Virus record (IMG/VR): IMGVR_UViG_3300050821_005690 | Coordinates: 1-64,000 of that record | Strand: one strand, 5' to 3' | From: a virus | Length of the DNA stretch: 64,000 nucleotides | Part shown: positions 15,134 to 22,495 of the stretch, in pieces | Numbering within the stretch: position 1 is the first letter of the stretch | Layout: each line of letters starts with the position of its first letter | The notes under the pieces: generated by a model | Databases searched by the model: none | What the model was told of the DNA's origin: nothing | Seen by the model: the letters and a program-made list of their open reading frames with translations, nothing else | Made by a program: the position numbers and the translations under genes

Positions 15134-15343
15134 TCAACGGGGCTTACTCAATTCGCGAGCGCGGAGCCACAGCTTACCTTCTGGTAGCGCCGTTCCAATT
15201 CCGCGATCTAGATTTGTGTAGTCATACAGGGCAACGATCTGGGCCAAAACCTGATAAGCTTCGCGAAGCTTCTTGGCTTCTACACCGTCCAAGACCGGCC
15301 TGTCGTCGCGAAGTTTTAGTACGGGGCCGGGGCTACTTTCCAA
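15134..15343 (-). CDS. Small hypothetical protein (69 aa)
   Basis: TTG start. Product contains LKLRDDRPVLDGVEAKKLRE and a helical AYQVLAQIVALYDYTNLD stretch, a convincing soluble helical protein. No family recognised. Last-but-one gene of the long minus-strand block. The weak start and lack of a clear ribosome-binding site lower confidence. Confidence 0.5.
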   Translation of the reverse strand: MESSPGPVLKLRDDRPVLDGVEAKKLREAYQVLAQIVALYDYTNLDRGIGTALPEGKLWLRARELSKPR

Positions 15344-15651
15344 GTTTTCACGGCCGTGGCAGTGCGCCCCGGTCCCCTACGGCTGTCGCGACAGCCGATT
15401 TCTTCACCGGCAACCCTGAAGGCGCGGCCTCACACCGTGCTTCAGGGCGCCAGTTGAGGTCGGACGCACAGAGGAAGCGCCTCTAATCGTCCGGCGCGAG
15501 ATATTCCCTTTGACACAGCGATCCATTGGAGGCAAGAGAGGCACCGAGGCTACCGGCGCGGCACAGCCGCACTCAATCGCACTCACCGAACCGTCATGCT
15601 TCTCCGATGTGGGCGGATGTTCTATGCGAGGTAACAGCTCTCATGCTCGTG
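15344..15651. other. Non-coding stretch with palindromes
   Basis: No convincing gene. It holds the perfect 18-base palindrome CGGCTGTCGCGACAGCCG (15380-15397) and the inverted repeat CCCTGAAG / CTTCAGGG (15414-15421 and 15440-15447). A minus-strand frame at 15404-15586 reads as Cys/Ser/Arg-rich noise. The palindromes could be regulator sites or RNA hairpins. Confidence 0.4.
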
Positions 15652-15861
15652 TCAAATGCTGCTAGGCCCATGAGAGTGATCCGTCGGTGACGGCGGATTG
15701 CCGGCATAGAGATCGGTGGCGCTAAGATCGGTGTAGGGGAAGTGGCTCCCTGGTGCGAGGTGATGGCCGCTGCCGGTTACAGATTGCGTCGCCCAAATGA
15801 AGAATTGGTGGCTGCCTTTCTTAATCGTCGGCGTATTTATTTGCTGGCTGTGTGCCGACAT
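15652..15861 (-). CDS. Possible small hypothetical protein (69 aa)
   Basis: GGAAAGAA precedes the ATG, and the frame starts inside the end of the radical SAM gene. The product (SAHSQQINTPTIKKGSHQFF onward) is Ser/Thr/His-rich and without hydrophobic core; it could be real but composition alone does not decide it. Confidence 0.35.
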   Translation of the reverse strand: MSAHSQQINTPTIKKGSHQFFIWATQSVTGSGHHLAPGSHFPYTDLSATDLYAGNPPSPTDHSHGPSSI

Positions 15862-16684
15862 TGTGTTTCTTTCCGTGAATTAGCGCCGGGCGCGCCCAGC
15901 GTCTTTGAAACGCACGCCAGTTAGATCCCGGCGCATGCTTCTCTTGGCTCTTAGTGTCCGGCCGCCACAGCATAGCGAACGGCGTGAACCCGATCGACAT
16001 CAAGTCGGTAAGCCGCTTTGTAGCGGCGTCGAACGTGTCCTTGGGATAACCGATCAGACAGTACGATCGCAGACGATGGGATCGAGCGGTGAAGCCTGCT
16101 GCCAGGAGCTTGCTGGCGGCAACAGCCAGAGTCTCAAACTCGTCCTGGGGATCGTAGGCAAAGAACATATTCGGCCGGGGCGTCAGGCTCGCTAGCAGAT
16201 CCACTTGGTAGTCCTGCAGCGATAGAGCTTCCAGGCCGCCGGTGAACTCGACCCTGCGCTTTTGCCGCCGTAACATTTGGAAAACCGCCTCGACGTGCGG
16301 GCGCGGGCAGGCGAGCAAGTTATCGTCGAGGATGTTCCAGGCGTCATGGATTGGCAGCAAGTTGACGGTCGGCCACATCTTGGGGACCTTGCAGAACCAG
16401 CATCGGCGCGGACAGCCCCGCGAGGTGATCGTGTAGCCGGGCTTGATGTAGCGGCCGGGGATAAATTCGAGGCTCGTGTCATTAAAGGCCACGCCGCCGA
16501 TCTTCACGGGTGCCACCGACTTCCATTGTTCGGCAAGTCCCTCGGCCCGCGCCTTGTCATAGGTGAACGTGACCGAGACGTGCACCTCGTCGGCTTCATC
16601 GAAAAATCCAGGTGGTCCGAAGCGGACAAGATCGTCGTCCGGTGTGGCCTTTGTCTTTCGCGGGAAGACGCGGATCAGTCTCAT
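15821..16684 (-). CDS. Radical SAM enzyme
   Basis: A 287-residue protein with the iron-sulphur cluster motif CxxxCxxC at C91, C95 and C98 (CPRRCWFC), preceded by a Gly-Tyr-Thr-I-T-S-R-G strand. It continues with DDNLLACPRPHVEAVF, the substrate-side motif VEFTGGLEA and RSYCLIGYPKDTF, all in the order of phage-encoded radical SAM proteins. Such enzymes use S-adenosylmethionine to start radical chemistry on RNA, DNA bases or peptides. The substrate is unknown. The ATG overlaps the preceding stop (ATGA), placing it in an operon with a small gene and, further upstream, the SNF2 helicase. Confidence 0.85.
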   Translation of the reverse strand: MRLIRVFPRKTKATPDDDLVRFGPPGFFDEADEVHVSVTFTYDKARAEGLAEQWKSVAPVKIGGVAFNDTSLEFIPGRYIKPGYTITSRGCPRRCWFCKVPKMWPTVNLLPIHDAWNILDDNLLACPRPHVEAVFQMLRRQKRRVEFTGGLEALSLQDYQVDLLASLTPRPNMFFAYDPQDEFETLAVAASKLLAAGFTARSHRLRSYCLIGYPKDTFDAATKRLTDLMSIGFTPFAMLWRPDTKSQEKHAPGSNWRAFQRRWARPALIHGKKHNVGTQPANKYADD

Positions 16685-16992
16685 TTTAGTTCTGGTTTAA
16701 CTATTGTCTCGATCATTTGCCGGAGGCCCGGCGCTGGTGTTATCTCCATACAATCCAGGTTGACGTTTGTCTGCGCGGTATAAAAAGCCATGGCCTTCGC
16801 CGCCCTATGGATTGTTGATTCGGGGGTGGTGCCGCCGTGGTGCTTGCGCAAAATTTGAAGCGTGGTCCTCCCTTCACGCAAGCAATCATTGATGATCTTC
16901 AAGCAGACCTTCTCGTAGAATTTTTCGTCACCTGGGTCTATGTCGTCAAACTCGCGGGCGGCTTCCGAGAGGTCTTGTTGGGTGAACCTCAT
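16681..16992 (-). CDS. Small helical protein coupled to radical SAM gene (103 aa)
   Basis: Start at 16992 is set by GGGAGGGAGGACAA; the upstream in-frame start at 17016 is less likely. Mostly helical and acidic-basic mixed (FTQQDLSEAAREFDDIDPGD near the start); contains TTLQILRKHHGGTTPESTIH, which could be a helix-turn-helix. Overlaps both neighbours by four bases (ATGA). Close genetic coupling with radical SAM suggests related function. Confidence 0.6.
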   Translation of the reverse strand: MRFTQQDLSEAAREFDDIDPGDEKFYEKVCLKIINDCLREGRTTLQILRKHHGGTTPESTIHRAAKAMAFYTAQTNVNLDCMEITPAPGLRQMIETIVKPELK

Positions 16993-17177
16993 TTGTCCTC
17001 CCTCCCTTTGCGGCACATCTCGCGTATGAACATCGCCTCTTCGTTGTCACCATAGTCTGAGTCGCCACAGATCGCGCAGGTAAAGACTGGCACGGAGCAA
17101 CCGCAGTCGTCGCCCTGGCCGCATCCGGCGTTGCAGCGGCCGACGTGGCGCATGTCGTGCTCGCGCTCGCATCCCAT
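16989..17177 (-). CDS. Cys-rich zinc-binding protein (62 aa)
   Basis: Seven Cys residues in the first 40, with CNAGCGQGDDCGC and CAICGDSDYGDNEEA motifs, consistent with a small zinc-binding domain. Ends in an ATGA overlap with the next gene. No family recognised. Cys-rich mini-proteins recur through this operon. Confidence 0.6.
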   Translation of the reverse strand: MGCEREHDMRHVGRCNAGCGQGDDCGCSVPVFTCAICGDSDYGDNEEAMFIREMCRKGREDK

Positions 17178-17180
17178 GAT

Positions 17181-17333
17181 CTAGCGCCTATCGCAACGGG
17201 TGGCAGGAATCGTGGAGCAACGCAGCCCGCGTGGGTAGTCGGTGCCATATACGACAAAAGCGGTGCTGATGGTCCCGGTTAGTGCCGCGATGATGATGAC
17301 AGCAATAGCAAGGCGTGTCTTGGCGTATTTCAT
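17181..17333 (-). CDS. Small membrane-anchored protein (50 aa)
   Basis: KYAKTRLAIAVIIIAALTGT plus ISTAFVVYG forms one transmembrane helix after a positive N-terminus, then a short tail with two Cys. The internal ATG at 17333 is preferred over the longer frame from 17390 because the extra residues are not membrane- or protein-like. Function unknown. Confidence 0.5.
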   Translation of the reverse strand: MKYAKTRLAIAVIIIAALTGTISTAFVVYGTDYPRGLRCSTIPATRCDRR

Positions 17334-17340
17334 TGGCGCT

Positions 17341-17454
17341 TCAATATCGCCACGGCGTGCTAACCCACTTGCAGATCCGCCCGACCGCAAAGCCGAAGAG
17401 CAAGCTTAACAGGCACCCAAGAGCGAACGCCAACGCAAATTCAAGTGGTGTCAT
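17341..17454 (-). CDS. Small membrane protein (37 aa)
   Basis: TPLEFALAFALGCLLSLLFG plus FAVGRI is a single hydrophobic helix. The ATG at 17454 overlaps the upstream stop in an ATGA, the pattern used throughout this operon; an alternative ATG at 17460 has GGAG at better spacing. Function unknown. Confidence 0.45.
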   Translation of the reverse strand: MTPLEFALAFALGCLLSLLFGFAVGRICKWVSTPWRY

Positions 17455-17639
17455 GTGCATCTGTGTCTCCATTTTGATTTCAAAAGCGCCTGCGGGTTGG
17501 GGCACCATGCCCCCTTCCTCACGCAACCTTTGCAGATTTCGTCGGGCGAGGACGCGAAACCACCTCCCTCGTTGCCAACATCCCGTAGGCGCTTAAGTCG
17601 AAGGGGCGCCGTGTTGGGCGATATGCCCGTTCGACTCAA
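17451..17639 (-). CDS. Small Cys-containing protein (62 aa)
   Basis: TTG start. C-terminal half reads ICKGCVRKGAWCPNPQALLK, with three closely spaced Cys that could form half of a metal site. Its stop overlaps the next start (ATGA). The first 20 residues are basic. Plausible but the start is uncertain. Confidence 0.4.
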   Translation of the reverse strand: MSRTGISPNTAPLRLKRLRDVGNEGGGFASSPDEICKGCVRKGAWCPNPQALLKSKWRHRCT

Positions 17640-17683
17640 TCGCGCCCGAACTCCCTGCTAGGGGTTTCACGGCGCCCCAAATG

Positions 17684-17914
17684 TTAAACTTCCTCATGCC
17701 GACGATCACCAAGCGGATCGATGCTTCGAAGCCGCGCCGCCCACGCACACTCTGGACACTGCGCACGTCTGGGCACACCTGCACTCGCCTTGCGGACCAC
17801 CTTGTGTCCGCACTCAAGCTTGAGCCTGATCGATTTAGGCTGGTAGCCGGTGTAGCGGCAGGCGCCGACGTACTCGTGGTCGATGACCCAGCGGGATGGC
17901 ATATTCGGATTCAT
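17684..17914 (-). CDS. Small zinc-ribbon-like protein (76 aa)
   Basis: ATG 17914 is preceded by GGGAG and overlaps the upstream stop (ATGA). The sequence has KLECGHKVVRKASAGVPRRA followed by CPECAWAARL, giving a C-x-H ... C-x-x-C set typical of a small zinc ribbon. No family name. Part of the radical SAM-SNF2 operon. Confidence 0.6.
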   Translation of the reverse strand: MNPNMPSRWVIDHEYVGACRYTGYQPKSIRLKLECGHKVVRKASAGVPRRAQCPECAWAARLRSIDPLGDRRHEEV

Positions 17915-18357
17915 AGCGAGGGCTCCCGATCCTTCGGGCGCTGAACGCGAGCGGCCTTCTTCGCAAGCCACTCGCGCTGCCGCTCGATGATTTCAACGAG
18001 GCTCAAAAACTCCTGCCGGTGCGCACCGATCAGTTTCTCGATAGCGACAAGCTCGCTCCTAAGACGGTCGCCACGATCATTGTGTCGCCGAAAATAATAT
18101 GTTCCGCGCTCCCACTCGATCTCGCGCGCGAGAGCAAGGCGGGGATCGTCGTTCCAGTCACGCCACCGCGTCGCGGCATCGGAGCACGTCATGCAGGTCA
18201 GCATGGCTGTCCTTTGTCGGCCAAGGTCCTTCAGGCGCCGGTCGTACGTTTCCCGTGTAATCACGCGGTTCGCCTCTGTGAGACCGCATTCGGTGATGTC
18301 GGCCGAGTCCCGCCATGGCAGCCTCGGCCGCAGGATGTGGTCGACCGGGTCCTTCAT
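17911..18357 (-). CDS. Conserved hypothetical protein with CxxC (148 aa)
   Basis: Starts KDPVDHILRPRLPWRDSADI and contains TECGLTEANRVITRETYDRR followed by LTCMTCSDAATRW. Cys at three sites may hold a metal. The C-terminal half is a long charged helix. It is translationally coupled to the SNF2 gene (ATGA at 18354-18357) and to the next gene. It resembles short proteins of Rhizobiales phages, but I cannot name the family. It may assist the helicase. Confidence 0.6.
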   Translation of the reverse strand: MKDPVDHILRPRLPWRDSADITECGLTEANRVITRETYDRRLKDLGRQRTAMLTCMTCSDAATRWRDWNDDPRLALAREIEWERGTYYFRRHNDRGDRLRSELVAIEKLIGAHRQEFLSLVEIIERQREWLAKKAARVQRPKDREPSL

Positions 18358-20447
18358 GCCTCCACCCCGAAGATCGTCTGGTAGAGGTGACTGTCGTACT
18401 GCCGCCGGTACTTGCGGATCATCTTCATGGCGGCGGCAGCCTGCCGGGGCCGCAAGCTGGCCTGGGCGGCAAGCTCGCCCCCGAAGATTGTGTCCAGCTT
18501 CGAGAAGCCCACCCCGTTCTCGTAGCGAGCGTGATCCTCGTCGTAGGCCGCTACGGTCCGCAGGGCGGCGTGGATCGCGGCAATCCGCTCGGGGGTGAGG
18601 GTAGCCGCCACCTCATCCAACCGCGCTCTGCGATCGTCCTTGGCCTGCTGCTCGGCCATCTGCTCGGGAGCCAGCGGGACTACCGAGACCTCGATCTCGG
18701 GCCGCTCCTTCTCGGTGCCCTCGGTCTTCTGGTTCAGGGCCCGATCGATCACCTCCTGCTTCTGGACGACCATCTTCGCCATCCTGGCGTCCAGGCTGTC
18801 GTCGAGCACGAGGTGCTGCACCAGGACACACTCGGTCTGGCCGATCCGGTGCGCACGGTCCTCGGCTTGGCTGATCCGCGCCGGGGTCCAGTCGAGTTCC
18901 GCGAAGACCACATGGGAGCTTGCCGTCAGGGTCAGCCCCTCGCCGGCCGCCCGGATGTTGCCGACGAAGAACCGGATGTTCGGGTTGGTCTGGAAGGCGT
19001 CCTTGATACCGTCCCGCTTCTCCTGGGGCGTCTTGCCGGTGATCGAGACCACACCCTGGTCCCGGACCGCATCGCAGATCGCGTCGACGACGTCCTGGTG
19101 CCAAGCGAAGCAGAGAATTTTTCCGGTTGTCTCCTTGAGGTGCTCGATCACGTAGGGCACCTTCGCGATGGCGGTCTCGTGGCGGGCCTTGGCCATCTCC
19201 GAGAAGGCAATCCCACTTACCTCGTTCAGCGCCTTGACCGCGATCTTGTAGGCTTCCTCGTCGCCCTCGGCCTCGGCCCGCTGCTTCGCGGCGTTTGCTT
19301 GGGCGATCGCGTTCTCGGTCTTCTCGTAGACGTCCTTCTCCCGCTTGATCGCCGCCGTAATGGTCGCGTCGTCCTCGTCGTAGGTCAGCGGAACCACCTG
19401 CCGCCGCTTCGCGGGCAACTCGGTCAGCACCTCGTTCTTGAGACGCCGCACCATCACCGTCTCCCGCAGCCGCGCGTTCAGTTCGTCGAGCCGCGAGTCG
19501 CCGCTGGTGTCATAACCGAAGCCGTTGTACTGGGCTGCGCAGTAGCGCCGGGTGAAGCTCGACCAGGAACCCCACCGCTTCGGATCGAGGTTGTGCAGCA
19601 AGGGGTAGAGTTCGGCGGGCCGGTTCAGGATCGGCGTGCCGGTCAGCATCAGGCGCTTCCGCGCCGTCACCCCCGCTACGGTCACCCGCTTCTTGGTCTC
19701 CTTGTCCAGCTTGGTGCCGCCGAGCAAAGTCAAGGTCCGCTGCGCCGTGCGGGTCTTCATGTTGTGGCACTCGTCGTAGACCGCCAAGTCCCAGTCGGTG
19801 CTGGTCAGTACGGCCGCGTACCGGGTCACGATGTCGTAGTTGATCACATACCAGCCGTCCGGCTTGCCGGTGAACACCAAGCCCGGCCGGATGATGTGGA
19901 CCGGCATGTCGGCCAAGGTCTGCCACTTGTTGATTTCGTTCCGCCAGTTCGCCAGCAAGCTCGCTGGCGCAACCACCAGGATTTTCTTCGGCGCCGGCAC
20001 CATCGCATTGGCCACCGCGATGGCCTGGATGGTCTTGCCGAGTCCCATTTCATCACCGATCAGGGTGCCCGCGCGCGGCATCGCGTAGGCCACGCCGGCC
20101 TTCTGGAAGGGCATCAGGGCGAGGCCCTCGGGGATGGGGATTTCGATCGCCGCGTCGGTCGCCCGGCTGGCAGCCGCAGCCTGCTCACGATCGACCGCGC
20201 TCATGGTCGACACCCAGTGGGTCACCTCCCATCTGCCCTCGCCGTCGAAGTTGTTCTTGCCACAACCGAAGCCCGCAGCCTTCAGGAGGGGTTTGCGAGA
20301 GTTCCAAACCTCCCACCATTTATCTTTGATTTTCTCGGTAATCGGGGCGGTGCATAACTGGCGCTCGCCGAACTTGGTCATGACAATTTTGGGCTTGGAG
20401 AAGGCCAGCCCGACCTCGGTCTCCAGGCGCTCGATGGTCTCTGTCAT
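18354..20447 (-). CDS. SNF2-family helicase-like ATPase
   Basis: A 697-residue protein with the SNF2/SMARCAL1-type order. Motif I GDEMGLGKT is at 131-139 (Walker A). Motif II DECH is at 225-228, replacing the usual DEAH. Motif III LTGTP is at 268-272. The second RecA domain ends with motif VI QAEDRAHRIGQ (527-537). A helical tail (about 590-697) follows. SNF2-type enzymes translocate on double-stranded DNA and can anneal or remodel it; phage versions are thought to support replication or restart. Its promoter at 20476-20504 is the best in the window. Operon continues to the small zinc-ribbon genes and radical SAM. Confidence 0.88.
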   Translation of the reverse strand: MTETIERLETEVGLAFSKPKIVMTKFGERQLCTAPITEKIKDKWWEVWNSRKPLLKAAGFGCGKNNFDGEGRWEVTHWVSTMSAVDREQAAAASRATDAAIEIPIPEGLALMPFQKAGVAYAMPRAGTLIGDEMGLGKTIQAIAVANAMVPAPKKILVVAPASLLANWRNEINKWQTLADMPVHIIRPGLVFTGKPDGWYVINYDIVTRYAAVLTSTDWDLAVYDECHNMKTRTAQRTLTLLGGTKLDKETKKRVTVAGVTARKRLMLTGTPILNRPAELYPLLHNLDPKRWGSWSSFTRRYCAAQYNGFGYDTSGDSRLDELNARLRETVMVRRLKNEVLTELPAKRRQVVPLTYDEDDATITAAIKREKDVYEKTENAIAQANAAKQRAEAEGDEEAYKIAVKALNEVSGIAFSEMAKARHETAIAKVPYVIEHLKETTGKILCFAWHQDVVDAICDAVRDQGVVSITGKTPQEKRDGIKDAFQTNPNIRFFVGNIRAAGEGLTLTASSHVVFAELDWTPARISQAEDRAHRIGQTECVLVQHLVLDDSLDARMAKMVVQKQEVIDRALNQKTEGTEKERPEIEVSVVPLAPEQMAEQQAKDDRRARLDEVAATLTPERIAAIHAALRTVAAYDEDHARYENGVGFSKLDTIFGGELAAQASLRPRQAAAAMKMIRKYRRQYDSHLYQTIFGVEA

Positions 20448-20475
20448 TTTTCAACCCCTATGTCTTCCGGGGCTA

Positions 20476-20504
20476 AAAATATCAATCGGGAAAAACAGTG
20501 TCAA
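20476..20504 (-). promoter_or_regulatory. Sigma70-like promoter of the SNF2 operon
   Basis: On the minus strand TTGACA (20504-20499), a 17-base spacer, then TATTTT (20481-20476); the ATG follows about 29 bases later with AGGGG upstream. The -35 lies inside TTGACACTGTTTT, a variant of the AAAATAGTGYCA motif shared with other promoters. Confidence 0.7.
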
Positions 20505-20513
20505 GGGGTAGAA

Positions 20514-20529
20514 GGGGAAAATCCGCCCC
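20514..20529. repeat. GGGGAAAATCCGCCCC inverted repeat
   Basis: GGGG-8 bases-CCCC followed by T6 on the plus strand. The minus-strand reading GGGGCGGATTTTCCCC recurs at 47607-47621. It lies just upstream of the SNF2 promoter and immediately after the stop of the minus-strand gene at 20534-20779. It could be a terminator, attenuator or operator. Confidence 0.45.
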
Positions 20530-20533
20530 TTTT

Positions 20534-20779
20534 TTAACTGGCTTCGGCGTGGGGCACGGCTGGGCAGGGATTGGTGAGCACCTTGAACTCTTCCGGCATG
20601 ACCAGCGTCGTTTTGCAATCGCGGTGTGTGCAATAATACCAGCGCGAGTAGTAGAACGGCTGCCGCAAGTGCCTCTCACGGATTTGGTCGTGCTCGCGGA
20701 TTTGCGTCGGACGATGGCAGCGCGGGCAAGGCGGACCATATTCGCCGACGACGATGTGGTGCTTGTGTTTTTTGCTCAT
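20534..20779 (-). CDS. Zinc-ribbon protein (81 aa)
   Basis: ATG at 20779 overlaps the upstream TAA by one base (TAATG). After a basic His-rich start (SKKHKHHIVVGEYGPP) comes CPRC (17-20) and later YYCTHRDCKTTLVMPEEF, giving four Cys of a zinc ribbon. The Phe/Tyr-rich centre (PFYYSRWYY) may bind nucleic acid or protein. Conserved shape seen in related phages; function unknown. Confidence 0.6.
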   Translation of the reverse strand: MSKKHKHHIVVGEYGPPCPRCHRPTQIREHDQIRERHLRQPFYYSRWYYCTHRDCKTTLVMPEEFKVLTNPCPAVPHAEAS

Positions 20780-21120
20780 TACAATGCAGCGGCCTTCCGC
20801 AGCATGGCCACGACCTCGGCCTTGGTTCGTCCTGGCACGTCGTTCCACAAATGGACATAGCGCGTGCTAACAAGCCCCGACAGTTTATTGCAGAGGGCGC
20901 TTCTGAGAACGTAAGAATGCGGGCACGCTAAAAACAAAGCTCGCGAGACGCAAACGGGGCCGGGCTTGTCGGGGGTGCCGGGTTCTTCTGCCGTGCCCTG
21001 GCACCAGCCCCTTTGCTCGATAAGGTCAATGGCGTCGAGGCACACTTGCGCCTGCGTCCTGACCGAGACCCAGGCAGCGGCTTGCGCGTTTGCTGGCTTG
21101 CATTGCGGGTCAAAAAACAT
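20779..21120 (-). CDS. DUF6197-like protein (113 aa)
   Basis: Order A-Q-V-C-L-D-A-I-D-L-I-E-Q-R-G-W-C-Q-G (about 23-41), then VCVSRALFLACPH, and finally VHLWNDVPGRTKAEVVAMLR (about 88-107). This matches the DUF6197 family, with its GWxxG motif and the W-N-D-x-x-x-R-T end, found in actinobacteria, alphaproteobacteria and phages. Molecular function is unknown. GAGGTGATCA precedes the ATG. Coupled to the next gene by TAATG. Confidence 0.7.
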   Translation of the reverse strand: MFFDPQCKPANAQAAAWVSVRTQAQVCLDAIDLIEQRGWCQGTAEEPGTPDKPGPVCVSRALFLACPHSYVLRSALCNKLSGLVSTRYVHLWNDVPGRTKAEVVAMLRKAAAL

Positions 21121-21162
21121 TGATCACCTCGCGCTCAACCTGATCGGACATCGGGGGCTTAC

Positions 21163-21351
21163 TCAAAACCCCGGCACGCCAAGCGCGGCAACTCTGACTA
21201 CTTCGGCTTGCAGGCGCTCGTTCTCGTGCAACAGGTCCGAGGCCGCCTTTGATATTTCGGCCTTGTCAGCCTCAAGCCGATCGATCTCATCGGCGGCTTC
21301 CACCATCAGCTGGCTGCCGCGCAACCGCAGCCGCTCCACGAGGCTGTTCAT
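21163..21351 (-). CDS. Small coiled-coil protein (62 aa)
   Basis: The start at 21351 overlaps the upstream stop (ATGA) and has AAGGAG before it. The sequence VEAADEIDRLEADKAEISKA is a two-heptad coiled coil ending in NERLQAEV. The pattern VEAADEIDRL is common in phage restriction-alleviation and repair-accessory proteins, but alone it does not identify one. Confidence 0.55.
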   Translation of the reverse strand: MNSLVERLRLRGSQLMVEAADEIDRLEADKAEISKAASDLLHENERLQAEVVRVAALGVPGF

Positions 21352-21560
21352 GATACGTAGACTCCTTGGGTTATGAAGGTGTGGTACGACACCCACAGGT
21401 GCCCATGGTTATCCCAGCGCCATGCTCGCTTGTCGAGCTTCCCGCTCTCGCAGATCGCGCGGATGTCGGCGTACTGCGGAGCTTCGGGCAGGATCTTCAC
21501 CCGAGCCCATTGGCCGGGGTAATCGTCGGCTAGACTGTACTCGCTGAAGCCATCACCCAT
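21348..21560 (-). CDS. Small hypothetical protein (70 aa)
   Basis: GAGGAAAAG fixes the start at ATG 21560. Product GDGFSEYSLADDYPGQWARV onward is acidic, ending with a WRWDNHGHLWVSYHTFIT beta-rich segment of many Trp/Tyr/His. No family recognised. ATGA overlap with the following gene. Confidence 0.6.
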   Translation of the reverse strand: MGDGFSEYSLADDYPGQWARVKILPEAPQYADIRAICESGKLDKRAWRWDNHGHLWVSYHTFITQGVYVS

Positions 21561-21567
21561 CTTTTCC

Positions 21568-21744
21568 TCAGTCTGGAGAAGTTGCGCATGGGGGGTCTCG
21601 CACGATAGGAATGATCCGCCAGTCAGACCCAAAATCCCCATGCCTGGAATTGATATACTCCCGAGCCTTATCCTCTGACGAGAACACAGCACGTATCCAA
21701 GGCTCATCGTTATCAGTATGAACCACCAAATACTCATATTCCAT
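21568..21744 (-). CDS. Small hypothetical protein (58 aa)
   Basis: AGAGG precedes ATG 21744. The sequence EYEYLVVHTDNDEPWIRAVF followed by EDKAREYINSR forms a compact alpha/beta peptide. No family recognised. Downstream of a large intergenic hairpin. Confidence 0.55.
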   Translation of the reverse strand: MEYEYLVVHTDNDEPWIRAVFSSEDKAREYINSRHGDFGSDWRIIPIVRDPPCATSPD

Positions 21745-21809
21745 GATCACTACCTCTCGATAGGTGAGGGCTGCGCCTACCGCGCGAATTACGGTCATGG
21801 GCACAGCCC

Positions 21810-21880
21810 TCTAGCGGGCTTCTGATCGCTCCCACTATCGCCACCGCTTCATGAGACGGTGTGGTGGGCAGCGCCCGCTA
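21810..21880 (-). other. Strong intercistronic hairpin
   Basis: TAGCGGGC (21810-21817) pairs with GCCCGCTA (21873-21880), enclosing a further G/C-rich inverted repeat around 21842-21866. The upper limb begins at the stop codon of the gene at 21878-22042. In the minus-strand message it would fold into a branched hairpin between two genes; there is no U-run, so it is more likely a processing or stability element than a terminator. Confidence 0.5.
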
Positions 21881-22042
21881 ACTTGTTGGCTTGGCGGGCC
21901 ATGGTCCAGTTCTAAGCACCTGCATGGCGTGCGCCGCGTTAAGGGCGGCCTGGGTGAACCGCATGGCGTCCGTTGAATCGCTTGCGGTCAAGGCCCTGTC
22001 TACGAGCTTGTGGACTTTTTCGTTATCGTTCACTTCGGTCAT
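21878..22042 (-). CDS. Small helical protein (54 aa)
   Basis: ATG 22042 with GGAGA upstream. Product TEVNDNEKVHKLVDRALTAS onward has an N-terminal acidic region and a helical FTQAALNAAHAMQVLRTGPW segment. The stop sits in the base of the hairpin at 21810-21880. No family recognised. Confidence 0.55.
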   Translation of the reverse strand: MTEVNDNEKVHKLVDRALTASDSTDAMRFTQAALNAAHAMQVLRTGPWPAKPTS

Positions 22043-22115
22043 CGGGTTCTATCTCCGATAGGTGGTGGCGCTTGTTTGGTGTTTCAGCGGTGCGCCAACC
22101 TAGCCCGCCGTTACC

Positions 22116-22337
22116 TCACTGAACGCGACTAATTTTGATTTGGCAAACGCGCTCGCCCTCCGCGGTTGGGCGGTAATGTACGAGATGATCGTTTTCGCGC
22201 TCAGCCAAACCCTGCGCGCAAAGCTTGTCGCATTGTTCGAGCAATTGATCTGGCGGCGAGGACCACCCTTCAAAACCCGCCTCGCGCTCCGCTCGCGCGG
22301 CCATGATCAATCCCGCCAAGACCTCGTCGTCAGTCAT
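22116..22337 (-). CDS. Small hypothetical protein (73 aa)
   Basis: The ATG at 22337 overlaps the upstream stop (ATGA). Helical start TDDEVLAGLIMAARAEREAG, central DKLCAQGLAERENDHLVHYR and a final V-C-Q-I-K-I strand; the second half resembles a winged-helix wing (…YRPTAEGERV). May be a small DNA-binding protein; not a named family. Confidence 0.5.
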   Translation of the reverse strand: MTDDEVLAGLIMAARAEREAGFEGWSSPPDQLLEQCDKLCAQGLAERENDHLVHYRPTAEGERVCQIKISRVQ

Positions 22338-22495
22338 TGAGATACCGAAGCGAAGAGGCAGCGCACACCAAGCTTGAACATCTCCCACTGGCTCATGCGC
22401 CACTGCATCCTCGTCTCCGGGTTCAGATCCTCGATGAACAATACGCCGCCCAAAAAGCGTATGCGAGGGCCGGTCGGGTGCCAAAACAGGGTCAT
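22334..22495 (-). CDS. Small hypothetical protein (53 aa)
   Basis: Start at 22495 overlaps the stop of the previous gene (ATGA) and is preceded by GGAGG. Product TLFWHPTGPRIRFLGGVLFI onward, rich in Trp, Phe and Met, with a hydrophobic strand and helix. No family recognised. Confidence 0.5.
   Translation of the reverse strand: MTLFWHPTGPRIRFLGGVLFIEDLNPETRMQWRMSQWEMFKLGVRCLFASVSQ

Noticed and set aside
15404-15586. Minus-strand frame of 60 residues in the palindrome region
   Set aside because: Cys/Ser/Arg-rich without a believable core, no clear ribosome-binding site, and it contains inverted repeats.
18315-20357. Plus-strand open frame of 680 residues
   Set aside because: Exactly antisense to the SNF2 gene, with Arg/Gly/His/Leu-rich composition typical of the opposite frame of a GC-rich gene. 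The minus strand carries all helicase motifs.
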